From Veillonella parvula (GTDB taxonomy: Bacteria > Bacillota > Negativicutes > Veillonellales > Veillonellaceae), in NCBI RefSeq assembly GCF_036456085.1, contig NZ_CP138632.1, positions 806,001 to 870,000 on the forward strand: DNA of 64,000 nucleotides. The letters are read 5' to 3'. How positions within the stretch are numbered: position 1 is the stretch's first letter; each line of letters begins with the position of its first letter. The position numbers and the translations under genes are program-made. Below are positions 34,055-41,587 of this stretch, piece by piece. The notes under the pieces are model-generated. The model was not told where the DNA came from and did not search any database. It worked only from the letters and a program-made list of their open reading frames with translations.

Positions 34055-36193
34055 TTAAGCTACTACAGAATCAGCTGTTACATCAATTGTAGGAACAGTT
34101 TCCTTTGGTTCATCTTTTTTCAACAATGGGGTCATGCTTTCAAGCCCTATTCCCAATGTGAATAGGTTATGCAACCATGCTGTTTGGCTTGGCGGCATAA
34201 TACCGAGTACGCCACCACCTACAAGAGCACCATTGAAACCAACGATACCATTGTAATTTGCTTTGATACGTTTCATCAATGCAATAGAAATGCGGCGCAA
34301 ATCTACAAGAGCTTGTAGATGGTCGGAAGAAATAGTAACATTAGCAATCTTTTGAGCGATTGGAGCGCCTTCATTCATAGCGATACCAACATGAGCTTCA
34401 GAAATTGCCGGGGAGTCATTGATACCGTCCCCTACCATCATAACAGTATAGCCTTCAGCTTTAGCTTGTTTTACATAACTTGCTTTATCTTCTGGCAATA
34501 CTTCTGCATGCACTTCATCAATACCAAGTTCATCAGCTACACGTTGTGCATTACGCTTAGAGTCACCAGTCATCATAACAACCTTTTTAATGCCTAATGC
34601 ATGCAAATCAGCTATAACTTGTTTTGCCTCTTCACGTACAGGGTCTTTAATGCAAATAACCGCTGCTAATGTACCACCAATAGCGAGGTAAATATGTGAA
34701 GATGTATTTGGTAAACTATTGAATTTTTCTTGTTCATCAGCAGGAATCTTTGTCTTTTCATCATCAAAGATGTAATGAGCACTACCAATGCGTACACGAT
34801 AGCGGCCAACCTTAGATGCAATACCATGAGCCACAACGTATTCTACGTCAGAGTGCATTTCCTTGTGAGGTAATGCATGATCCTTAGCAGCACGTACAAT
34901 TGCTTTTGCCATGGAATGAGGGAAATGCTCCTCAATACATGCAGCTAATTTCAACATTTCATCTGCATCATGACCGTTAAATGGAATAATTTGTTCAAAC
35001 TCAGGTTCAGCTTTAGTAAGAGTGCCTGTTTTATCAAATACAATCATATCTGCTTGTGCAATTTGTTCTAGGAACTTACCACCTTTAACAGTGATACCGC
35101 GTTTAGATGCTTCTTGCATAGCGGAAAGTACTGCTAAAGGAATAGATAATTTTAATGCACAAGAGAAGTCAACCATTACGAAAGACAATGCTTTCATCAC
35201 ATTGCGAGTCAACAAGTATGTTAAACCAGCGCCAATGAAGCTAATTGGAACTAATTTATCTGCCATGCGATATGCTTGTTGTTCCATACCAGATTTCATT
35301 TGTTCAGACTCTTCAATAAGGTTGACGATTTTTTCGTAACGAGATGATTTAGATGTACTACGTACTTCTACAATAGCTTTACCGTCTTCAACAACAGTAC
35401 CAGCATATACAGAAGTATCCTTGTCACGGCGAACCGCTTCTGGTTCCCCTGTCATGGAGCTTTCATTAACAAGAACAACACCATCGATTACAGTGCCATC
35501 CAAAGGAATTACTTCACCTTGACGAATGATAATTTGATCACCAGCTACAACCTCGTTAACAGGTTTGCTTACCTCAATATCATCCACCAATACCCATACT
35601 TTATCTACGTTCAAGGACATGCTTTGAGCGAGATTCAATACGGATTTACGGTGAGTCCATTCTTCTAAGATATCACCAATACCAAGTAAGTACATTACGG
35701 CACTTGCTGTAGGATAATCTTTTTGAAGTAATGCAGCACCAATAGCTACACCATCAAGTACTTCTACAGTTAACTTACGTTGCCACAATGTTTTAATCGC
35801 TTTACCGATAAATTTAATCCCATCAAACCATGCCCATGCAGCCGCAATTGGTGCAGGTAACACTGCTTTTTTACCTAAGTAAACTGCTGTGCGGTTAATC
35901 ATCATTTCACGGTATTTTTTATTTACCAAGCGTGGAGAGTATTCGTTCAAAGCTGGTGCTTCGGACAAATCTAAATCGCGTAGACCAAGTACTGCATCAC
36001 GCACAGCATCAGAATCACCATTATGTTTAATGGCGATTTGACTGCTACGAGTGTAGAAGGTTACATCTACAATTGCATCATTAAGGAGCAATGTATCCTC
36101 TACATAAGCAGCTTCTGCTTCTGTAAAGCGATGCCCAGATACCTTAACGTGTAAGCGATTTCTGAGTTTTCGTACAACAGAAAATTGTAACAT
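34055..36193 (-). CDS. P1B-type metal-transporting ATPase with atypical SCALK motif
   Basis: 712 residues. The N-terminal ~75 residues look like a ferredoxin-fold metal domain but lack CxxC. About eight hydrophobic segments follow. Catalytic motifs are intact: TGEPEA (actuator), FDKTGTLTK (phosphorylated Asp), EEHFPHSMA (HP-like motif, N domain), MMTGDSKRNA and MVGDGINDSPA. The metal-selecting membrane helix reads VDFSCALKLSIP instead of CPx. This suggests a metal other than Cu/Ag or Zn/Cd, perhaps Mn or Fe export. It lies behind a DUF6110-like peptide and in a region with feoAB, and is closed by its own terminator. Confidence 0.88.
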   Translation of the reverse strand: MLQFSVVRKLRNRLHVKVSGHRFTEAEAAYVEDTLLLNDAIVDVTFYTRSSQIAIKHNGDSDAVRDAVLGLRDLDLSEAPALNEYSPRLVNKKYREMMINRTAVYLGKKAVLPAPIAAAWAWFDGIKFIGKAIKTLWQRKLTVEVLDGVAIGAALLQKDYPTASAVMYLLGIGDILEEWTHRKSVLNLAQSMSLNVDKVWVLVDDIEVSKPVNEVVAGDQIIIRQGEVIPLDGTVIDGVVLVNESSMTGEPEAVRRDKDTSVYAGTVVEDGKAIVEVRSTSKSSRYEKIVNLIEESEQMKSGMEQQAYRMADKLVPISFIGAGLTYLLTRNVMKALSFVMVDFSCALKLSIPLAVLSAMQEASKRGITVKGGKFLEQIAQADMIVFDKTGTLTKAEPEFEQIIPFNGHDADEMLKLAACIEEHFPHSMAKAIVRAAKDHALPHKEMHSDVEYVVAHGIASKVGRYRVRIGSAHYIFDDEKTKIPADEQEKFNSLPNTSSHIYLAIGGTLAAVICIKDPVREEAKQVIADLHALGIKKVVMMTGDSKRNAQRVADELGIDEVHAEVLPEDKASYVKQAKAEGYTVMMVGDGINDSPAISEAHVGIAMNEGAPIAQKIANVTISSDHLQALVDLRRISIALMKRIKANYNGIVGFNGALVGGGVLGIMPPSQTAWLHNLFTLGIGLESMTPLLKKDEPKETVPTIDVTADSVVA

Positions 36194-36207
36194 AGTTAAA
36201 TCCTCAA

Positions 36208-36468
36208 TTATTTGTTTTCTTCAAAGATTTCTTCGTTGCGTGCTTCGTTGATTTCTTGAGCTTCTGCCAATACATCAGATGCAGATGCTTGTACTTTTTC
36301 AGCAGTTTCTAATACAGTTTCTTTAGCGCGAAGGCCAGCTGCCAAGATACCAGCGTATACTTTTTTTGCGTCTTTAGAAGTTAATACTTTAAGACCTACA
36401 GTACCCAATGCAAGACCTGCTGCGAATAAATTAGCGTTTTTAAGATTGTTTTGGTTGAAGTTGAACAT
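36208..36468 (-). CDS. DUF6110-like small membrane-associated protein
   Basis: 86 residues. Residues ~11-28 (NANLFAAGLALGTVGLKVL) are a glycine-containing hydrophobic helix, followed by TSKDAKKVYAGILAAGLRAKETV and an acidic helical tail. The small glycine-zipper peptide next to a metal P-type ATPase is the DUF6110 arrangement seen in Firmicutes. It ends 14 bases before the ATPase, so it is very likely co-transcribed, perhaps a subunit or regulator of the pump (inference). AAAGGAA stands before the ATG. Confidence 0.72.
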   Translation of the reverse strand: MFNFNQNNLKNANLFAAGLALGTVGLKVLTSKDAKKVYAGILAAGLRAKETVLETAEKVQASASDVLAEAQEINEARNEEIFEENK

Positions 36469-36513
36469 GATAATATTCCTTTCTACTAAATATATAAAAA
36501 TTTACTTACTATA

Positions 36514-36553
36514 TTTGAAAAGAGGAGCCCATTATAGAGACCCCTCTTTCAAA
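36514..36553 (-). terminator. Hairpin between Cys-rich peptide and DUF6110 gene
   Basis: Arms TTTGAAAAGAGG/CCTCTTTCAAA (36514-36525, 36543-36553) with one bulged A. Followed on the minus strand only by a short T stretch, so it may be a partial terminator. Confidence 0.5.
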
Positions 36554-36571
36554 TTCAGAATTCGTATTAGC

Positions 36572-36778
36572 TTACTTAGCGGTACGTTTAATGCCTAGTG
36601 CTTTATTGGAACCATCACAGCTACAGCTACCACCGCAACCAGAAGATTTTTTAGAGCCAGAATTGGAGCCACCGCTACCACAGCCGCAGCCACCCTTACC
36701 AGACACTTGTTTATAAATTTTTGTACCAAGATAAGCCAATGCTAATATCACTATGAGTCCTATAACAAGATTATCCAT
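36572..36778 (-). CDS. FeoB-associated Cys-rich membrane protein
   Basis: ATG at 36776-36778 (MDNLVIGLIVIL) follows AGAAGGAATTATA; the longer frame adds an unlikely charged leader. 68 residues: one membrane helix (~4-22), then a Gly/Ser/Cys tail (GCGCGSGG, SGCGGSCSCDG) with six cysteines. This is the FeoB-associated Cys-rich (FeoB_associated) family, located as usual behind feoB. It probably assists ferrous iron uptake or passes iron on (family-level inference). Confidence 0.88.
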   Translation of the reverse strand: MDNLVIGLIVILALAYLGTKIYKQVSGKGGCGCGSGGSNSGSKKSSGCGGSCSCDGSNKALGIKRTAK

Positions 36779-36873
36779 TATAATTCCTTCTTTCTCAATA
36801 TCCACCAACTTATCATAAATTGATATGTGATAAATGAGTTAAAAGCAATATATTTGGATATTTCCCTTTTCTC

Positions 36874-36902
36874 ATTATCATTTAACCATAAATAATGATA
36901 AT
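36874..36902. promoter_or_regulatory. Candidate Fur-type operator before the Cys-rich peptide
   Basis: Perfect 9-base inverted repeat ATTATCATT (36874-36882) and AATGATAAT (36894-36902). ATAATGATAAT (36892-36902) matches 11 straight positions of the classical Fur box. It lies about 100 bases before the Cys-rich peptide start. Confidence 0.5.
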
Positions 36903-37010
36903 TGGCAAGAATTATTTTAAATTTTTTCTATAATTAAATTACATCATGTCAATACAATTTAGTTCTAGGTATCTAAGGAATGTAAATCATAGTGATTAGC
37001 TACGCTTTAA

Positions 37011-39380
37011 TTAGAAACCTAATGCTAAACCGATGTTATAGAAAATAAAGCATGCAATCCATGCGAAAGCATTTTCATAGAAGAACATGAATAACATCCA
37101 TTTCCAAGAACCAGTTTCGCGTCTAATGACTGCTAGTGCTGCGATACATGGAGGGTAAATCAAGATGAATAGCATTAATGTTAATGCAACCAATGGTGTA
37201 AAGTCTGGATCATTTTGTAAGTAATCAGTCAATGCTTGAGGGTGAAGTGTATCGCCACCTACTGCATAAATTGTACCCAATGTAGATACAACAACTTCTT
37301 TAGCCGCTAAACCAGCCACAAGAGATACACCGATTTTCCAGTCAAAGCCTAATGGTTTAAGAACTGGGTTGATTGCTTTACCGAACATAGCAGCATAGGA
37401 TTGTTCCAATTTTTCAGAATTTTGTTCTTGGTCAATTTTTTGATTTTCATCATCTAAATTAACGCTATTTTTGTACATAGACCATGCTACTGGGAATAAT
37501 TGTTCATTTTGTTCTTTAATGTCATTGAACAATTCAGGTGCTTCGGAATCATCTTCTACTTCGATTTCAGGAGCATCTTCTCCAGCATCCTCTGCTTGTG
37601 TAGTGGCATCTGCTACAGTAGATTTCATATTATCAACAATTTCATTTACTTGATCTTTTTGTTCATCTGTAGTGATACCAAAATGAGCCAAAGTTTCAGC
37701 ATCTTTCATTTCATATGTTTGAGCTACTTGATCATGCAATGCATCATAATCTTTGGAGTATTCCACATCCATTGGATATGTTGTGATGAACCATACGAGG
37801 ATGGAAGCAGCAAGGATGAAAGTACCTGCTTTTTTTAGGTACATAATACCACGTTCAAACATATGAGTTAATGTAGCTTTTAAAGTTGGTAAATGATATG
37901 GAGGCAATTCCATTACGAATGGTTCTGCTTCGCCAGCAAATAAATATTTGCGGAAAATTTTAGCAAATACGATACCAAATACAATACCTAATGCATACAC
38001 ACCAAATACTACAGTACCAGCCCATTCAGGAGGGAAAAATGCTGCTGCAAACAAAGTATAAACAGGTAAGCGTGCAGAACAACTCATGAATGGAGTAATT
38101 AAGATTGTTACCATACGATCTTTGTAGTTATCAAGGATACGTGCACCCATTACGGATGGTACGGAACAACCAAAACCTAATAATAAAGGAATAAACGATT
38201 TACCATGTAAACCACAAGCGCGCATTACACGGTCAATAACGAAGGCAGCACGTGCCATATACCCTGTATCTTCCAAGAAAGAGATACCAAGGAATAATAA
38301 TAGAATTAATGGTACGAAGGATAATACAGCACCTACACCGGCGATGATACCATCAGAAATAAGTGATTGTAACTGACCTTCTGGAATAACTGTTACTACC
38401 CATGCCTGTAATGCAGTAAAGCCATCTGTAATCCAAGTTTGAGGAATAGCACCTACAGTATTTACGAAGTTAAATAGTAACCACATTACAACCATAAAAA
38501 TTGGCAAACCAAGAATACGGTGAGTTAAAATTTTATCATAACGGTCAGAACGCGTTTCTAATTGTGTAGGAGCCTGTGTTAAACATGTATTATATACTTC
38601 TACTGCGAAGCGGTGACGATATTCTTGGAATACTACATCAAGATCAACTTGATTCTTAATTTCTTCACGAATTGCTTCCGCTTTTTGAATAACTGCTTCT
38701 GTATTATCAAAGCGCATAACTTTGCCAATAACGTCAGCATCTTTTTCTAGCAACTTAACAGCAATCCAACGGAGTGGATATGTAACAGTACCAGCTTCTT
38801 TTAGCAAGTCTACAAGCTCAGCAATTTTGCCTTCTAGTAAATCACCATAGTTAATTGTTACACCAGGAGCTTTTTTAGAAGCAGCTACGCTAACTGTTGC
38901 TTCTAACAACTCTTTTGTACCAATGTTTGTACGACCTACTGTGTTAACAATTGTAGCCCCTGTCATTTCTGCCATTTTTTTTAGGTCGTATTTGATGCCC
39001 ATTTCTTCCGCAACATCGGACATATTTAAGGCAATAACCATAGGTTTTTCTAATTCTAATAGTTGAGCCGCTAAATACAAGTTACGTTCCAAGTTAGATG
39101 CATCAAGAACATTAACGATTACATCTGGGTTATCATTTACAATAACATTACGCGCCACCAACTCATCCAAGGAGCGTGCAGTTAAGCTATATGTACCTGG
39201 TAAGTCAATAAACAATAACTCTTGGCCATCAAAATTCGTATGGCCTTCCTTTTTTTCTACTGTAACACCTGGATAGTTACCAACGTGTTGCTTCGCTCCT
39301 GTGATATTGTTAAACATTGTAGTTTTACCACAGTTAGGGTTACCTGCTAAGGCAATGCGAATTTGCCCATTTTCTGCCAT
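37011..39380 (-). CDS. feoB: Ferrous iron transport protein FeoB
   Basis: 789 residues. The N-terminal G domain shows GNPNCGKTTMFN (G1, ~12), DLPGTYSL (G3) and LNMSD (G4), then a helical GDI-like part. The membrane domain carries the two Gate cores (LLLGFGCSVPSVMGAR and SLVAGLAAKEVVVSTLG). Between membrane segments there is an acidic insert (~560-650, many Glu/Asp/Gln), longer than in E. coli FeoB. It transports Fe2+ across the inner membrane. feoA precedes it by nine bases and a Cys-rich partner follows. Confidence 0.96.
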   Translation of the reverse strand: MAENGQIRIALAGNPNCGKTTMFNNITGAKQHVGNYPGVTVEKKEGHTNFDGQELLFIDLPGTYSLTARSLDELVARNVIVNDNPDVIVNVLDASNLERNLYLAAQLLELEKPMVIALNMSDVAEEMGIKYDLKKMAEMTGATIVNTVGRTNIGTKELLEATVSVAASKKAPGVTINYGDLLEGKIAELVDLLKEAGTVTYPLRWIAVKLLEKDADVIGKVMRFDNTEAVIQKAEAIREEIKNQVDLDVVFQEYRHRFAVEVYNTCLTQAPTQLETRSDRYDKILTHRILGLPIFMVVMWLLFNFVNTVGAIPQTWITDGFTALQAWVVTVIPEGQLQSLISDGIIAGVGAVLSFVPLILLLFLGISFLEDTGYMARAAFVIDRVMRACGLHGKSFIPLLLGFGCSVPSVMGARILDNYKDRMVTILITPFMSCSARLPVYTLFAAAFFPPEWAGTVVFGVYALGIVFGIVFAKIFRKYLFAGEAEPFVMELPPYHLPTLKATLTHMFERGIMYLKKAGTFILAASILVWFITTYPMDVEYSKDYDALHDQVAQTYEMKDAETLAHFGITTDEQKDQVNEIVDNMKSTVADATTQAEDAGEDAPEIEVEDDSEAPELFNDIKEQNEQLFPVAWSMYKNSVNLDDENQKIDQEQNSEKLEQSYAAMFGKAINPVLKPLGFDWKIGVSLVAGLAAKEVVVSTLGTIYAVGGDTLHPQALTDYLQNDPDFTPLVALTLMLFILIYPPCIAALAVIRRETGSWKWMLFMFFYENAFAWIACFIFYNIGLALGF

Positions 39381-39389
39381 TTGAACCTC

Positions 39390-39623
39390 CTATTGAACAT
39401 CTACATCAATCATGCCAGCTTCACTTGTACGAAGTGCTAATTCAAAGTTTTTTACTTTGACTTCCACCGGATCACCCAAAGGGGCAAACTTCATAACATG
39501 GATTTTTGTACCATGTACGAGACCCATGTCGATTAGACGATGCTTAACATTGCCACTGCCATGTAGTGCAACAATAAGACCAGACTCACCTGGCTTCATG
39601 TCTTTCAACTTTTTGATAGCCAT
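39390..39623 (-). CDS. feoA: Ferrous iron transport protein FeoA
   Basis: ATG at 39621-39623 (MAIKKLKDMKPG) is preceded by AGGAGGTG, so the longer frame is not used. 77 residues. SH3-like fold: GESGLIVALHGSGNVKHRL-IDMGL and FAPLGDPVEVKVKNFELALR are standard. It interacts with FeoB at the membrane. First gene of feoA-feoB, behind a promoter overlapped by a Fur-like box. Confidence 0.95.
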   Translation of the reverse strand: MAIKKLKDMKPGESGLIVALHGSGNVKHRLIDMGLVHGTKIHVMKFAPLGDPVEVKVKNFELALRTSEAGMIDVDVQ

Positions 39624-39701
39624 ACGACACCTCCTAATTATTGTACCTAACAACCTCATATTAACCACACAAAATAATAATGCGTATTAATATCTTAAAT
39701 T

Positions 39702-39729
39702 ATTATATCAAATCAAGCATTAATTTCAA
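39702..39729 (-). promoter_or_regulatory. Promoter of feoAB
   Basis: Minus strand TTGAAA (39724-39729), 16 bases, perfect TATAAT (39702-39707). About 80 bases before the feoA ATG. Confidence 0.65.
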
Positions 39730-39746
39730 CAATTATTATCATTTTT
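39728..39746 (-). promoter_or_regulatory. Candidate Fur box of feoAB
   Basis: Minus strand AAAAATGATAATAATTGTT matches the 19-base Fur consensus GATAATGATAATCATTATC at 14 positions by direct count. It touches the -35 hexamer, so iron-loaded Fur could block feoAB. Confidence 0.6.
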
Positions 39747-40101
39747 ATGGTTTATTTTTATCTCATATCTATATTTTATTATCATATTTAATATGAGATT
39801 ATTTATATGATTATCTAATAAAATACTGAATACTAGCTGAAATTTAATATTTCATGGCTATATATTTAGATACAGTAATCAATAAACACTACAAAGATTA
39901 TCATTTACAAATGCTAACACATTCTCAATTAACAGTTTATAAATAGTTTAAATGTAGTTATTTTAATGTTTTCATTTCTCATTTCACTTAATTATATCAA
40001 TATTTTTCTATATATTATCAAAAAAATATATTCGAAAGTACTATAATATTTTTTTGAGTCTAGAATATATTAAGACTATAAATCTTCCAAGTTCAATTCA
40101 T

Positions 40102-40130
40102 TTGCCCCTAGTATGTGCATACTGTATAAT
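40102..40130 (+). promoter_or_regulatory. Promoter of the DEAD-box helicase with palindrome in spacer
   Basis: TTGCCC (40102-40107), 17 bases, perfect TATAAT (40125-40130), then GAAAGGA before the ATG. The spacer is almost filled by a perfect palindrome AGTATG-TG-CATACT (40110-40123), a possible repressor site. Confidence 0.75.
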
Positions 40131-40162
40131 TAATATAATATGTATTATAGAAAGGACAATCC

Positions 40163-41461
40163 ATGAAATCTTTTAAATCTTTAGGTGTTTGTGATGAGCT
40201 CATCATAGCCCTACAAAAACAAGGTATCAAGGAGCCCACGCCAATTCAAGAACAATCCATTCCTGTCGTCTTTAAAGGGAATGATGTCATAGCAAAAGCT
40301 CAAACAGGCACGGGGAAGACACTAGCCTTCTTACTGCCAATTTTACAACGTGTACATACTGATGTTCATCAAGAACAAGTGCTTATCATTGCACCTACAC
40401 GGGAACTAATTAAACAAATTTCCGACGAAGCGAAGGAACTAGGTTCTATTTTAAATGTAGATATCCTCCCTCTCATCGGTGGTAAAACTATTGAAGCCCA
40501 ACTACAGCAACTGGGACGTCGTCCTCAAGTTATTCTAGGTACACCTGGTCGATTATTAGATCACGCAAAACGCGGTTCCCTACATTTAGATTGTATTCGC
40601 CGTGTTGTACTAGACGAAGCAGACCAAATGTTGCATATGGGTTTCTTACCAGATATTGAAAATCTCATTAGCCAAACAGACGCTAATAGGCAACTGTTGC
40701 TATTCTCTGCAACAATTCCAGATAAAATCCGAAATCTCGCAAAGGCATACATGTCTAAACCTATTTCTGTAACAGCAGAAGGCAAACATATCACGCTCGA
40801 ATCAATTGATCAACGAGTGTATATGATGAATCCTGAAGAAAAAACACAACGTCTCATCAAAATGATTGAAGATGACAATCCATTCTTAGCAATTGTATTC
40901 TGTAATAAACGGGAAGGTGCCATTCGTTTATCCTACGAGTTAACCGCAGCAGGGCTTAATATTGCAGAAATGCACGGTGACTTGACACAAGGTCGTCGCA
41001 CACAAATTCTACGAGACTTTGCAAAAGCGAAAACACAAATCTTAGTAGCTACCGATATTGCGGCTCGCGGTATCGACATTGAAGGTATCACACATGTATA
41101 TAATTACGACGTACCTCACGATGTAGATTACTATATCCATCGAATTGGACGTACAGGTCGTGCTGGTAACTCAGGTATTGCTGTAACATTTGCAACTCCA
41201 CAGGATGAGGCTTGGTTAAGACGTATTGAACGAGCTATTCAAGCTACGCTTACAAAATATACAAAAGATGGTCAGATTAAGACTAAGGGCAACGCCAGTA
41301 CTGCTCCGAAACGCACAAAATCAGCTAGTAAACCTAAGGTTACAAGCACTTACCAATCAACTAAGGCTAAAGCTCACAAGGCACGAGGTCACAAAGGCTC
41401 AAATACACGCCAACGCCGCGCGTCTACGTCTCAGACTGGGCGTCGTGGCAAACGCAGATAA
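40163..41461 (+). CDS. DEAD-box ATP-dependent RNA helicase
   Basis: 432 residues. Q motif (FKSLGVCDELIIALQKQGIKEPTPIQEQ region, ~4-31), AQTGTGKT (I), PTREL (Ia), GTPGR (Ib), DEAD (II), SAT (III), HRIGRTGRAG (VI). The last ~70 residues are rich in Lys, Arg, Ser and Thr (RNA-binding tail) and lack a CsdA/DbpA domain. It unwinds RNA duplexes in the cytoplasm, probably in ribosome assembly or cold adaptation. It stands alone, with its own promoter and a strong bidirectional terminator. Confidence 0.93.
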   Translation: MKSFKSLGVCDELIIALQKQGIKEPTPIQEQSIPVVFKGNDVIAKAQTGTGKTLAFLLPILQRVHTDVHQEQVLIIAPTRELIKQISDEAKELGSILNVDILPLIGGKTIEAQLQQLGRRPQVILGTPGRLLDHAKRGSLHLDCIRRVVLDEADQMLHMGFLPDIENLISQTDANRQLLLFSATIPDKIRNLAKAYMSKPISVTAEGKHITLESIDQRVYMMNPEEKTQRLIKMIEDDNPFLAIVFCNKREGAIRLSYELTAAGLNIAEMHGDLTQGRRTQILRDFAKAKTQILVATDIAARGIDIEGITHVYNYDVPHDVDYYIHRIGRTGRAGNSGIAVTFATPQDEAWLRRIERAIQATLTKYTKDGQIKTKGNASTAPKRTKSASKPKVTSTYQSTKAKAHKARGHKGSNTRQRRASTSQTGRRGKRR

Positions 41462-41523
41462 AATTCAGCTTAATATCCTAAACTAAATGAAGAAATTTTT
41501 CTTCTACAAAAGCAGTTTTAAAC

Positions 41524-41561
41524 AAAAAAGACGCGTACAGCTTAGCTGTGCGCGTCTTTTT
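41524..41561. terminator. Bidirectional terminator between helicase and topB
   Basis: Stem GACGCG-ACAGC (41530-41541) with GCTGT-CGCGTC (41545-41556), one T-G mismatch, loop TTA. It is flanked by AAAAAA (41524-41529) and TTTTTA (41557 on), so it can serve both convergent genes. Confidence 0.9.
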
Positions 41562-41587
41562 ATTATTTACAATAAAAATAATCATTT

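Larger units (their letters stand above)
39624..40162. other. Divergent intergenic region feoA / DEAD-box helicase
   Basis: 539 bases, very AT-rich, no coding frame with ribosome site. Both ends carry promoters (listed). The middle (about 39750-40090) shows no hairpin with a T-run, no RNA gene and no repeat that I can support. Confidence 0.6.
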
